A stretch of DNA of 17,245 nt from Alphaproteobacteria bacterium (GTDB lineage Bacteria > Pseudomonadota > Alphaproteobacteria > Rhizobiales > Aestuariivirgaceae). The notes beneath the pieces are model-generated. The model saw only the letters and a list, made by a program, of their open reading frames with translations. It had not been told where the DNA came from and did not search any database. The position numbers and the translations under genes were made by a program. Below, piece after piece: positions 7,178 through 15,158 of the stretch; position 1 is the first letter of the stretch, and each line of letters opens with the position of its first letter. The DNA lies in the NCBI GenBank assembly GCA_024279045.1, contig JAJRRZ010000003.1:1-17245 (forward strand), written 5' to 3'.

Positions 7178-7646
7178 GATGGCAATTCCCCATGCCGCAC
7201 GGAGAACCATCGCCGTTGCCTCCCGGTGGGGGCATCCGATGCGGGGGCGCCGATGCGGCATTGCATTGCAGACGGTGTCCGCGCAGGGCGGAAAGCCTCC
7301 GGAAAAGTGGCGCAAAGGCAGCCCTGCGCCCGCAGAATGCGCGGGGCGCTGGCGCCTGGCAGCCATTTTCCACTGATGAGAACGGAAGCACCGTCATGGT
7401 TGTTACTCTCGTGCTCTTCCGCAGAGTGCGAAAGAGCTCCTGTTCGTCCATACCGGCGAAGCCTGGGCCCAAGGCCCGTAAGTCAGGCTCCACGTTACGT
7501 TCCAACCCGGCAGGGCCGGTGAAGTGCCTTGCATCCCGCAGACCAGGTCGTGGATTCGGTTGAGGCCCGACCGGCGGGTGCGAAACTGTTTGCTGCTGGC
7601 ATTGTCCGCCGTTGACGGCATGCCATCCGTCGCAGTGCGAAAGCAG

Positions 7647-7665
7647 CGTTTTTTCCGAAAAAACG
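7647..7665. promoter_or_regulatory. 19-nt perfect palindrome with A/T runs
   Basis: CGTTTTTTCCGAAAAAACG is perfectly palindromic around its central C. It sits among the GTGCGAAA octamers, about 470 nt upstream of rne and 270 nt upstream of the amidase. The position suggests an operator or a leader hairpin. The protein that would bind it is unknown. Confidence 0.35.
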
Positions 7666-7882
7666 GGGCCATGCCACATAATTTTGCGAGAAAAAACCAT
7701 TTCGCACGAGTCGACACACAATTTGTAGGCCGTGGCGAATGCATTTGCAAGCGCCATGGCGGCGCGGATTGGTGAAAACGATGGCATGGAGGCAATGCCT
7801 GGCAGGGAGCAGGGCGGCAAGGAAGGGTTAACCGTTTCTTGCCAATGTGTGGGATGGGGAAGTGGCTTTGCGCGGTAGCGCG

Positions 7883-7913
7883 CCATTGCCCGAAGAAAAC
7901 CATTGCCCGAAGA
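7883..7913 (+). repeat. 14-bp direct repeat upstream of the amidase start
   Basis: CCATTGCCCGAAGA occurs at 7883-7896 and 7900-7913 with a 17-bp period, directly before the ribosome-binding region of the amidase gene. A TTG at 7903 within the second copy is in frame with the amidase but is unlikely to be the start. Confidence 0.75.
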
Positions 7914-7935
7914 GCAACCAGAGAGCCGCCAGTCG

Positions 7936-9471
7936 ATGATGCCTGCCATCACAGCATGGAAGAACGTGCTGCAACGCGCCACTCGCAGCAGGATAGCCCT
8001 GCTGCGTGCAGGCGTGCTGCTGTTGGCGGCGCTGGCTGCGCTGTTGCAGCCGTGGACGCCAGTGCTGGCCGCGCCAGCGGAACTGCGCTCGGTACAACTG
8101 CGGGGCATTGGTGATGCTGCCTGGCAGGAAACGGAAGTGGTGGTGGAGATCTCGCGGGCGGTATCCTTCGATGCCGGAGTGCAGGCCGCGCCGCTGCGGC
8201 TGGAGATGCTGATTCCCGCCGCCGGGCTGGCAAAGGGCTGGCGGGTGCCGGAGGGTGGCGGGCTGATTGGCGAGGTGCATCAACGGCGGGTTTCCGGTGG
8301 GGTGTTGCTGAGCTTTGCGCTGCGGCACCCGGCGCTGATTGTCGATGCACATGCGGAACGCGCGACGGGTGATCGCCCGGCGCGGCTGGTGGTGCGCCTG
8401 GCGCGCACCGACACGGCGACGCTGGCAAGAATGCTGGGGGTGGACGAAGCGGTGTTGAACCGCACCGAATCACCCACCGGGCAATCGTCTGCACAGATTG
8501 TTGCCGAAAAGCGTTCGCCGGGCGCCTTGCAGCGCATCAAGGCTGCCTATCGCAAGTTGATCGAAGAGACGGCGGCGCAGCCGGCGGGCATTGGCGAACT
8601 GATCAAGGCGTTGCCGCTGGGCTATGAGGGGCACGATGATGAGCGCGATGATGAGCAGGTGGCTGCGGCGGCAGCCAGGCCCGCGGCAAGGCAACAGGAT
8701 GAGCCACCCGCTGGCGAGCGGCAGGCGATCAGCCCCAGGCCGTCCGTTGCCATATCCAACGGGGCTGGGTCCAACGGGGCTGGCGCCAGGCCGGTGATCG
8801 TGGTGGATGCCGGGCATGGCGGGATTGACCCTGGAGCCATCGGTGTGGGTGGAGTGAAGGAAAAGACCATCGTGCTGGCCTTCGCCAAGGTCCTGCGCAG
8901 GGAACTGCAACGGCGTGGCTACCGGGTGGGGATGACGCGCGAGGGCGATACCCGTCTGAAGCTGACCGAGCGCGTGGCGGTGGCGCGCAGGCACCATGCG
9001 GCGATGTTCATCTCCATCCATGCCGACAGGTTCCGTTCGCAACGGGCCGGAGGGTTGGGCATCTTCACGCTGTCGGAAAAGGCCTCCGATGCCGATGCGG
9101 CGGCACTGGCGCGCATGGAGAACGCGGCGGATCTGATCGGCGCGCCGGAAGATGACATCAAGGATGGCGCGGTGCGCGACATCCTGGTGGAGCTGGCGCA
9201 GCGCGAGACCAACGCCAATTCGCATCTGCTGGCGCAGCGGCTGGCGCAATCGCTGCGCTCGGTAACGCGGCTGCGGCGCAATCCGGTGCGCTCCGCGGCA
9301 TTCCGGGTGTTGCGGGCGCCGGAGATCCCGTCGCTGCTGGTGGAGCTGGGGTTCATCACCAATCCGCGTGATGTGCGCAACCTGCTCTCGCCTGACTGGC
9401 GGCGCAAGGTGGCCGCGCGCATGGCCGAGGCTATCGACAAGGTGCTGAAAGCCCGCCTGGCGTTGCGCTGA
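7936..9471 (+). CDS. amiC: N-acetylmuramoyl-L-alanine amidase (AmiC type, AMIN + Amidase_3)
   Basis: A 511-residue periplasmic zinc amidase that cleaves the bond between N-acetylmuramic acid and L-alanine of the peptide stem, chiefly to split septal peptidoglycan. A long signal region (hydrophobic core about 20-44, ending PVLAAPAEL) leads to an AMIN domain (about 47-140), a charged, Ala-rich linker (about 180-280) and the Amidase_3 catalytic domain (about 286-508). Zinc ligands are His294 (VDAGHGG), Glu309 (VKEK) and His362 (SIHAD), with catalytic Glu470 in LVELGFITN; all are present. The ATG at 7936 is preferred over the in-frame TTG at 7903 because the latter lies in a direct repeat and lacks a ribosome binding site; ATG 7939 is also possible. 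The gene is followed by palindromic elements and then PBP1A, a functional neighbour. Confidence 0.95.
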   Translation: MMPAITAWKNVLQRATRSRIALLRAGVLLLAALAALLQPWTPVLAAPAELRSVQLRGIGDAAWQETEVVVEISRAVSFDAGVQAAPLRLEMLIPAAGLAKGWRVPEGGGLIGEVHQRRVSGGVLLSFALRHPALIVDAHAERATGDRPARLVVRLARTDTATLARMLGVDEAVLNRTESPTGQSSAQIVAEKRSPGALQRIKAAYRKLIEETAAQPAGIGELIKALPLGYEGHDDERDDEQVAAAAARPAARQQDEPPAGERQAISPRPSVAISNGAGSNGAGARPVIVVDAGHGGIDPGAIGVGGVKEKTIVLAFAKVLRRELQRRGYRVGMTREGDTRLKLTERVAVARRHHAAMFISIHADRFRSQRAGGLGIFTLSEKASDADAAALARMENAADLIGAPEDDIKDGAVRDILVELAQRETNANSHLLAQRLAQSLRSVTRLRRNPVRSAAFRVLRAPEIPSLLVELGFITNPRDVRNLLSPDWRRKVAARMAEAIDKVLKARLALR

Positions 9472-9581
9472 GGTGTTGTGGAAGCCGTGATGGTGCGGAG
9501 CAAGGCGAGTTGTTGTGCCGTGGTCATGCTCTTGCCCTAAATGCAGCGGAAGGCAGAGGGTGCATTTGCTGCCGGTTTGGG

Positions 9582-9749
9582 CTAGGGTCTGGACTCAATG
9601 CCTGAGCACTCCCCATGTGCATTTTGGCTGCATATCAGGCGGTTTTTTCGTTCTTGCCAATAGCTCCACTATTGCCTGCGAACGAAAAAACGCTGCTATT
9701 TTGCCAAAATGCCCATGAGAAGCACTCATTCATTGAGACCAGACCCTAG
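9582..9749. repeat. Palindromic CTAG element, subfamily A, copy 3
   Basis: A 168-bp copy bounded by CTAG at 9582-9585 and 9746-9749, very close to copy 2 at 3458-3624; the difference in length comes from one extra T in the left-arm T-run. Both arms, the GCATTTTGGC/GCCAAAATGC block and the CAATAG/CTATTG tip are intact. It lies in the same orientation relative to the plus strand as copies 1 and 2. Confidence 0.88.
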
Positions 9750-9912
9750 GCTTAGGACCCATAAATTTGCACGGCATCTGCGACATTTGCGCTGCATATC
9801 AGCGCCCTTTTGCCCTTGGAAATACCTGCGGGTATTCCCAGCGGACAAAAGAACGCTGATATTTTGCGCAAATGACGCATCTACCATGCCTCTTTATGAG
9901 TCCTGAGCCTAG
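9746..9912. repeat. Palindromic CTAG element, subfamily B
   Basis: A 167-bp palindrome that shares its left CTAG (9746-9749) with copy 3 and ends at CTAG 9909-9912. It has the same length and architecture as subfamily A but a diverged sequence: ends CTAGGCTTAGGAC / GTCCTGAGCCTAG, inner block CATTTGCGC/GCGCAAATG, and tip GAATACC/GGTATTC. The stretch GCTGCATATCAG is identical in A and B, showing common descent. Differences between A and B are paired across the arms, so the hairpin is kept. Confidence 0.85.
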
Positions 9913-10013
9913 CAACCAGTCTCGTGGTGTTTTTTCCACCGGTTCATGTGGCCCTGCTGCCGTCAGGGCAGGGGGCGCGGACGGACTGATGGGGACAGGC
10001 GACGGATAGCCAC

Positions 10014-12599
10014 ATGCTGCGTTTTCTAGGATATGCCTTCTCGGTTTTCACGGTGCTGTTCATCGCCGTGGCTGTGGTGGCTGGATACTTCCTGTGGGAT
10101 ATTTCCAAGACCCTGCCGGATGCTTCCACGCTGAAGAACTATGCGCCGCAGGTGGTTACCCGCGTGCATGCGGGGGATGGTTCGCTGCTGGCGGAATATG
10201 CCCGGCAGAAGCGCCTGTTCGTGCCGGAAAAGGCCATGCCGCGGCGGCTGATCCAGGCGTTCATTTCCGCGGAGGACAAGAACTTCTATCATCACCCCGG
10301 TGTGGACGTGATGGCATTGGGCCGGGCCATGGTGCAGAACCTGCGCTACGTGGTGGAGGGGCGCAAGCGGCGATTTGTGGGAGCGTCCACCATTACCCAG
10401 CAGGTGGCGAAGAACTTTCTGGTGGGCAGCGAACGCACGCTGAAGCGCAAGATCCGCGAGGCGCTGATCGCGCTCAGGCTGGAGGCCACTTTCTCGAAAG
10501 ACTATATCCTGGAGTTGTATCTGAACCAGATCTATCTGGGGCGCGGGGTGTATGGCGTGGCCGCTGCGGCGCTGGCCTATTTCGGCAAGCGGCTGGACGA
10601 GCTGACCACGGAAGAGATGGCCTTCCTTGCGGCGTTGCCGAAAAAGCCCGGCAAGCTGGATCCGGTGAAGAACCACGACGAGGCGCTGGCCCGGCGCAAC
10701 TGGGTGCTGGGGCAGATGCTGAAGAATGGCTACATCACCCGCGATGAATACGAGCGGGCAAAGGCCACGCCGTTACAGGTGCGGCCACGCAGCTTCGGGG
10801 TGAAGCAGTTCGCGGCGCTGGCCTTCAGCGAGGAGGTGCGCCGCCGGGTGATTCGGCTCTATGGGCGCGACGCACTGTATGCGGGCGGGCTGTCGGTGCG
10901 CACGACGCTGGATCCGAAGTTGCAGGTAATTGCCCGGCGCACGCTGACCGCGGCGCTGCTGGCGTACGACCGTGGCCGCGGCTGGCGCGGGCCGCTGGGG
11001 CGCGTGGATGTGAACGGAGACTGGGCGGCGGCCTTGTGGAAATACAAGCTGCCGCGCGACATGCATCCGTGGAACGTGGCGGTGGTTCTGGCAGTGGACG
11101 AGAACGGGGCGGAGATCGCCCTGCGTCCGGAGAACAAGGGCGAACGCCCGCAGCGCGGTGTCATTCCGTTCGAGCTGATGCGCTGGGCCAGGCCGGCGGA
11201 GGAAGTTGCTGGCGGCAAGAAGCGCGAGCGCCGCCGTGCCGGACCACCGAAAAAACCTTCGGATGTGTTGCGGGTGGGCGATGTGGTTCACGTTGCTCCG
11301 GCAGGGGAAGGGCGCTGGCACCTGATGCAGGCGCCCGAGCTGCAGGGGGCGATGGTGGTGATGGACCCGCACACGGGGCGCGTGAAGGCGCTGGTGGGGG
11401 GCTTTTCCTACGGTTTGTCGCAGTTCAACAGGGCGGTGCAGGCGAAGCGCCAGCCCGGCTCGGTAATCAAGCCGTTCGTCTATGCCGCGGCGCTGGATAA
11501 TGGCTATACGCCGGCATCGGTGGTGCTGGATGCGCCAATCACCATACAGTTGGACAATGGCGAGGTTTACGAGCCGAAGAATTATTCCAAGAAATTCTAC
11601 GGGCCATCGACGTTGCGCCGTGGCATCGAGCAGTCGCGCAACGTGATGACGGTGCGGCTGGCGATGGACATGGGGCTGGAGAAATTCACCTCGCTGGCGG
11701 AGAAAATGGGCATCTACGACCGTCTGCCGAAGGTGCCTTCCGCGTCGCTGGGAGCGCGCGAGACCTCGCTGTTGCGGCTGGTTACGGCCTATGGCGTGCT
11801 GGCCAATGGTGGCAAGAAGATCACTGCCTCGCTGATCGACCGCATTCAGGATCGCTACGGGCGTACCGTGTGGCGGCATGACAAGCGGGAATGCCCGAAA
11901 TGCCCTGCCGAGCGCTGGGAGAACCAGCCAGAGCCGGAAATCATCGAGCACAGCGAGGAGCTGATCAACCCCTACACGGCCTATCAGATCACTTCCATGC
12001 TGCAAGGCGTGGTGCAGCGAGGCACGGCAAAGAAGGCGTTCGAGGGCTTTCCCTGGCCGGTGGCGGGCAAGACCGGCACGACCAACGGCAATCGTGATGC
12101 CTGGTTCATTGGCTATACGCCGGATCTGGTGGTGGGGGTGTATGTGGGTTACGACAAGCCGCGCTCCCTGGGCAAGAAGGCGACCGGCGGGCAACTGGCC
12201 GCGCCGATCGTCGCCAGCTTTTTGCGCGAGGTGCTGCAGGGCAGGCCGCCGGTGCCGTTTCGCACGCCGCCGGGCATGCAGCTCATTCCCATTGATCCGA
12301 AAACCGGCAAGCGCGCCAGTTTTGGCGATGAAGGGGTGATTCTGGAAGCCTTCAAGCCCGGCGAGGAGCCGCCGGAGGAGGACAGCGGCGGTGTTATCGG
12401 GGCCAGCCTGGGCACTGGTGGGGACGCGGTGGCCAATGACAACACTGGCGGCGTGGGCGTGCAGGTGTTTGGCGGTGTTGGCGGGGGCGATACGGGTGTT
12501 GATGGCGTCAGGGCCAGAGGGAATGGAGGTGGCAGGCGGGCGGCGGCGCCAGCGGATGATGATGCCGACTTGACGACAGGTACTGGCGGGCTTTATTGA
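10014..12599 (+). CDS. mrcA: Penicillin-binding protein 1A (class A bifunctional peptidoglycan synthase)
   Basis: An 861-residue inner-membrane enzyme that polymerises glycan strands (glycosyltransferase family 51) and cross-links them (transpeptidase). One N-terminal membrane helix (about 7-28) is followed by the GT51 domain with catalytic Glu87 in SAEDKNFYHHPG, the GASTITQQVAKN motif and KDYILELYLNQIYLG. A middle OB-type region (about 300-440) precedes the transpeptidase, with nucleophile Ser483 in QPGSVIKP (SxxK), SRN at 541-543 (SxN) and KTG at 686-688. Length and motif order are normal for PBP1A. The last about 60 residues are a low-complexity Gly/Val/Asp tail. It is followed 60 bp later by prfB, probably in one transcript, and preceded by palindromic elements separating it from the amidase. 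The symbol ponA is also used for this gene. Confidence 0.96.
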   Translation: MLRFLGYAFSVFTVLFIAVAVVAGYFLWDISKTLPDASTLKNYAPQVVTRVHAGDGSLLAEYARQKRLFVPEKAMPRRLIQAFISAEDKNFYHHPGVDVMALGRAMVQNLRYVVEGRKRRFVGASTITQQVAKNFLVGSERTLKRKIREALIALRLEATFSKDYILELYLNQIYLGRGVYGVAAAALAYFGKRLDELTTEEMAFLAALPKKPGKLDPVKNHDEALARRNWVLGQMLKNGYITRDEYERAKATPLQVRPRSFGVKQFAALAFSEEVRRRVIRLYGRDALYAGGLSVRTTLDPKLQVIARRTLTAALLAYDRGRGWRGPLGRVDVNGDWAAALWKYKLPRDMHPWNVAVVLAVDENGAEIALRPENKGERPQRGVIPFELMRWARPAEEVAGGKKRERRRAGPPKKPSDVLRVGDVVHVAPAGEGRWHLMQAPELQGAMVVMDPHTGRVKALVGGFSYGLSQFNRAVQAKRQPGSVIKPFVYAAALDNGYTPASVVLDAPITIQLDNGEVYEPKNYSKKFYGPSTLRRGIEQSRNVMTVRLAMDMGLEKFTSLAEKMGIYDRLPKVPSASLGARETSLLRLVTAYGVLANGGKKITASLIDRIQDRYGRTVWRHDKRECPKCPAERWENQPEPEIIEHSEELINPYTAYQITSMLQGVVQRGTAKKAFEGFPWPVAGKTGTTNGNRDAWFIGYTPDLVVGVYVGYDKPRSLGKKATGGQLAAPIVASFLREVLQGRPPVPFRTPPGMQLIPIDPKTGKRASFGDEGVILEAFKPGEEPPEEDSGGVIGASLGTGGDAVANDNTGGVGVQVFGGVGGGDTGVDGVRARGNGGGRRAAAPADDDADLTTGTGGLY

Positions 12600-12659
12600 C
12601 CCGCGCGATATTGCTCCGACATGGCGCCATGAATGGGCGCGTGCAGGGATCGAGGAATC

Positions 12660-13794
12660 ATGCGTACGGAAATCGCCACGCTGGTGGACGAAATCAAGCA
12701 GTCGCTGGGACTGCTGAGGAGGTATCTTTGACTGGGACAAGGCGTTGTCCCGGTTGGAGGAGCTGAACGGGAAGGTCGAGGATCCGTCGCTGTGGGACGA
12801 TCCGCAGGCGGCGCAGCAGTTGATGCGCGAGCGCCAGTTGCTGGACGAGAAGATCCGCAGTATCCGCGACTTCGAGCGGCGGCTGGAGGAAAACGTCGAG
12901 CTGATCGAGATGGGCGAGGCGGAGGGCGACGACGAGATCGTCGCCGAAGCCGAGGCGGCCATCACACAAATGCACGAGGAGCTGGGCAGGCTTGAGATCG
13001 AGAGCCTGCTTTCCGGCGAGGCGGATGCCAACAATGCCTACGTGGAAATCCATGCCGGGGCAGGCGGCACGGAAAGCCAGGACTGGGCATCGATGCTGAT
13101 GCGCATGTATGTGCGCTGGGCGGAGCAGCATGGCTACAAGGTGGACGTGGTGGAAGAATCACGTGGCGAGGAGGCGGGCATCAAGTCCGCCACGCTGCAC
13201 GTGAAAGGCCACAACGCCTATGGCTGGCTGAAGACGGAATCGGGTGTGCACCGGCTGGTGCGCATTTCGCCGTTCGATGCCTCCGCGCGTCGGCATACAT
13301 CGTTCGCCTCCGTCTGGGTGTATCCGGAAATCGATGACAACATCGAGATCGAGATTGCCGATTCGGACGTGCGCATCGATACTTTCCGGGCTTCCGGCGC
13401 CGGCGGCCAGCACGTGAATACCACCGATTCGGCAGTGCGCATCACCCACATTCCCACCGGCATCGTCGTTGTCTGCCAGAACGAGCGCAGCCAGCATCAG
13501 AACCGCGCGCAAGCGTGGAACATGCTGCGTGCGCGGCTCTACGAACATGAGCTGCGCAAGCGCGAGGAAGAGGCGATGAAGGAGCAGGAGGCGAAGACCG
13601 ATATCGGCTGGGGGCACCAGATCCGCTCCTATGTGTTGCAGCCTTACCAACTGGTGAAGGACTTGCGCACCGGCGTGGAGAGCACCAATCCGCAGGCGGT
13701 GCTGGATGGCGACCTCGACGAGTTCATCGAGGCGGCGCTGGCGCAGCGCGTGGGCGGCAAGGAAAGCGATGAAGGCAAGGCGGCCAGCAGCTGA
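12660..13794 (+). CDS. prfB: Peptide chain release factor 2 with programmed +1 frameshift
   Basis: RF2 recognises UGA/UAA stop codons and releases the polypeptide. The reading starts at ATG 12660 (GAGGA upstream), runs 23 codons to CTT and meets an in-frame UGA at 12729-12731. Skipping one base (T12729) continues with GAC at 12730 and gives a 377-residue protein. Hallmarks are SPF at 203-205 (stop-codon recognition tripeptide of RF2) and GGQ at 248-250 (peptidyl-tRNA hydrolysis), within two residues of E. coli RF2 numbering. Upstream helices are acidic and coiled, as in the family. A TTG at 12745 gives an apparently intact ORF but is not the real start. The gene follows PBP1A by 60 bp and ends 30 bp from the convergent purD. 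Confidence 0.96.
12717..12732 (+). promoter_or_regulatory. prfB programmed +1 frameshift site
   Basis: AGGAGG (an internal Shine-Dalgarno) is followed by TAT, then the slippery CTT and the in-frame stop TGA with C after it: AGGAGGTATCTTTGAC. This is almost identical to the E. coli site. When RF2 is scarce, slow termination at UGA lets tRNA-Leu slip from CTT to TTT and synthesis continues, giving negative autoregulation. Confidence 0.95.
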
Positions 13795-13824
13795 TGCAAT
13801 CCGCGCGGGGGCAGGGGGCTGGCA

Positions 13825-15093
13825 TCAGCCAAGGGCGCGCCAGCCGATGTCCTTGCGCCAGAAACCTTGCGGCCAGTCTATCTTCTCCACGGCAGCATAG
13901 GCGCGGCGCTGCGCCTCGGCGATGTCCTCGCCCAGCGCGGTTACGTTCAGCACCCGCCCGCCGGTGGCAATCAGCTCGCCTGCCTCGTTGCGCGCCGTGC
14001 CGGCGTGGAACACCTTCACCAGCGGGTCTTCCTGCGCCTTCTCCAGGCCGGAGATCACGCTGCCCTTCTCGTATGCGCCGGGATAGCCCCGCGTGGCCAT
14101 CACCACCGTCAGGGCAGCCTGTTCACTCCACTCGGCCACGCCACCGGCCAGCTCGTGCCGCACGGTGGCCTGCATCAGCTCCACCAGGTCGGTATTCAGG
14201 CGCATCATCAGCGGCTGGCATTCCGGATCGCCGAAGCGCACGTTGTATTCCACCAGCTTCGGGCCTTCGCCGGTGATCATCAGCCCGGCGTAGAGCACGC
14301 CGATGAAGGGATGGCCCATCTCGCGCATGGCCTGTGCCGTCGGCTCGATGATGCGCCGCATTGCTTCCTCCGCCAGCGCATCGCTCAGCACCGGCGCCGG
14401 GGTGTAGGCGCCCATGCCGCCGGTGTTGGGGCCTTCATCGCCGTCGAAGGCGCGCTTGTGATCCTGCGCGCCGGCCAGTTGCAGCACGTTTTCGCCATCG
14501 CACAGGGCAAACAGCGAGGCCTCTTCGCCTTCCATCTTTTCTTCCAGCACCACCTTCGCCCCCGCCGCGCCGAACGCGCCGCCGAATATGTCGCGAATGG
14601 CCTGTTCGGCGGTGGTCATGTCCTCGGCCACCACCACGCCCTTGCCGGCGGCCAGTCCGTCGGCCTTCACGACGATGGGCGCGCCGTGCTGTTTCAGGTA
14701 GGCCAGCGCCGATGCCTCGTCCTCGAAGGTGGCGTAACGCGCGGTGGGAATGCCGTAACGGGTGCAGATGTCCTTGGTGAAGCTCTTCGAGCCCTCCAGT
14801 TGCGCGGCCCGCGCGGAGGGGCCGAACACGGCAATGCCCGCCTCGCCCAGTGCATCGGCCATGCCCGCCACCAACGGCGCTTCCGGGCCGACCACCACCA
14901 GCTTCACATCGTTCTTCTTGCAGAAATCGATGACCGCGGCGAAGTCGTTCACGTCCAGGCCGACGCATTCGGCCTCTTCGCAGATGCCGGCATTGCCCGG
15001 CGCGGCGAACAAGGTGGAACACAACGGGCTTTGTGCCAGCTTCCAGGCCAGCGCATGCTCGCGCCCGCCGGAGCCGATGAGCAGGATGTTCAT
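13825..15093 (-). CDS. purD: Phosphoribosylamine--glycine ligase (GAR synthetase)
   Basis: A 422-residue ATP-grasp enzyme, cytoplasmic, catalysing step 2 of de novo purine synthesis: phosphoribosylamine + glycine + ATP to GAR + ADP + phosphate. Visible signatures are N-terminal MNILLIGSGGREHALAWKL, the ATP-grasp segment VVKADGLAAGKGVVV, the central GPNTGGMGAYTPAP loop, and EYNVRFGDPECQ near the metal site. Length is typical and no fusion to purM or purN is present. The gene is convergent with prfB, with a 30-bp gap that contains only a small GGCTG-4nt-CAGCC hairpin at 13817-13830 overlapping the purD stop. The upstream gene is the RND permease, same strand, 65 bp away. The ribosome binding site is weak. 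Confidence 0.96.
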   Translation of the reverse strand: MNILLIGSGGREHALAWKLAQSPLCSTLFAAPGNAGICEEAECVGLDVNDFAAVIDFCKKNDVKLVVVGPEAPLVAGMADALGEAGIAVFGPSARAAQLEGSKSFTKDICTRYGIPTARYATFEDEASALAYLKQHGAPIVVKADGLAAGKGVVVAEDMTTAEQAIRDIFGGAFGAAGAKVVLEEKMEGEEASLFALCDGENVLQLAGAQDHKRAFDGDEGPNTGGMGAYTPAPVLSDALAEEAMRRIIEPTAQAMREMGHPFIGVLYAGLMITGEGPKLVEYNVRFGDPECQPLMMRLNTDLVELMQATVRHELAGGVAEWSEQAALTVVMATRGYPGAYEKGSVISGLEKAQEDPLVKVFHAGTARNEAGELIATGGRVLNVTALGEDIAEAQRRAYAAVEKIDWPQGFWRKDIGWRALG

Positions 15094-15158
15094 GGGGCGT
15101 CTTTCACTCTTCAGGTCGGAATTGGCATTTCACCTCGATGAGCTGTGCCGGGGTTATT

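Larger units (their letters stand above)
7178..7935. other. Long divergent intergenic region between rne and the amidase gene
   Basis: This gap of about 750 bp has no credible gene. It should hold the rne promoter and leader (RNase E is autoregulated through its 5' leader in E. coli; whether this applies here is unknown) and the amidase promoter. Visible elements are four GTGCGAAA octamers (7426, 7578, 7635 on plus; 7700-7707 on minus), a palindrome at 7647-7665, an inverted TGCGA/TTCGCA pair around 7685-7706, and a 14-bp direct repeat just before the amidase start. I could not assign a -35/-10 pair with confidence. Confidence 0.6.
9472..10013. other. Intergenic region between amidase and PBP1A genes
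   Basis: This 542-bp gap is almost filled by two abutting palindromic elements (9582-9912). About 110 bp lies before them and about 100 bp after them. The latter, GC-rich part must carry the PBP1A ribosome binding site and possibly a promoter; no strong Shine-Dalgarno is visible before 10014. No gene is supported here. Confidence 0.75.

Noticed and set aside
5042..7522. 826-codon open frame on the plus strand opposite rne
   Set aside because: An antisense shadow of a GC-rich gene: low-complexity His/Gly/Ala/Val-rich translation, no domain, no ribosome binding site, while the minus strand encodes unmistakable RNase E.
12620..12631. CATGGCGCCATG palindrome between pbp1A and prfB as an operator
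   Set aside because: A 12-bp palindrome with no supporting promoter; could be chance in GC-rich DNA.
10773..13034. 753-codon minus-strand frame opposite pbp1A and prfB
   Set aside because: It runs across two genes that are certain on the other strand; the translation is rich in His/Arg/Pro with no recognisable domain.
12745..13794. prfB starting at TTG 12745
   Set aside because: It ignores the programmed frameshift; the true start is ATG 12660 with a good ribosome binding site.
13867..15141. 424-codon plus-strand frame opposite purD
   Set aside because: Same reason: codon-position shadow, purD is certain on the minus strand.
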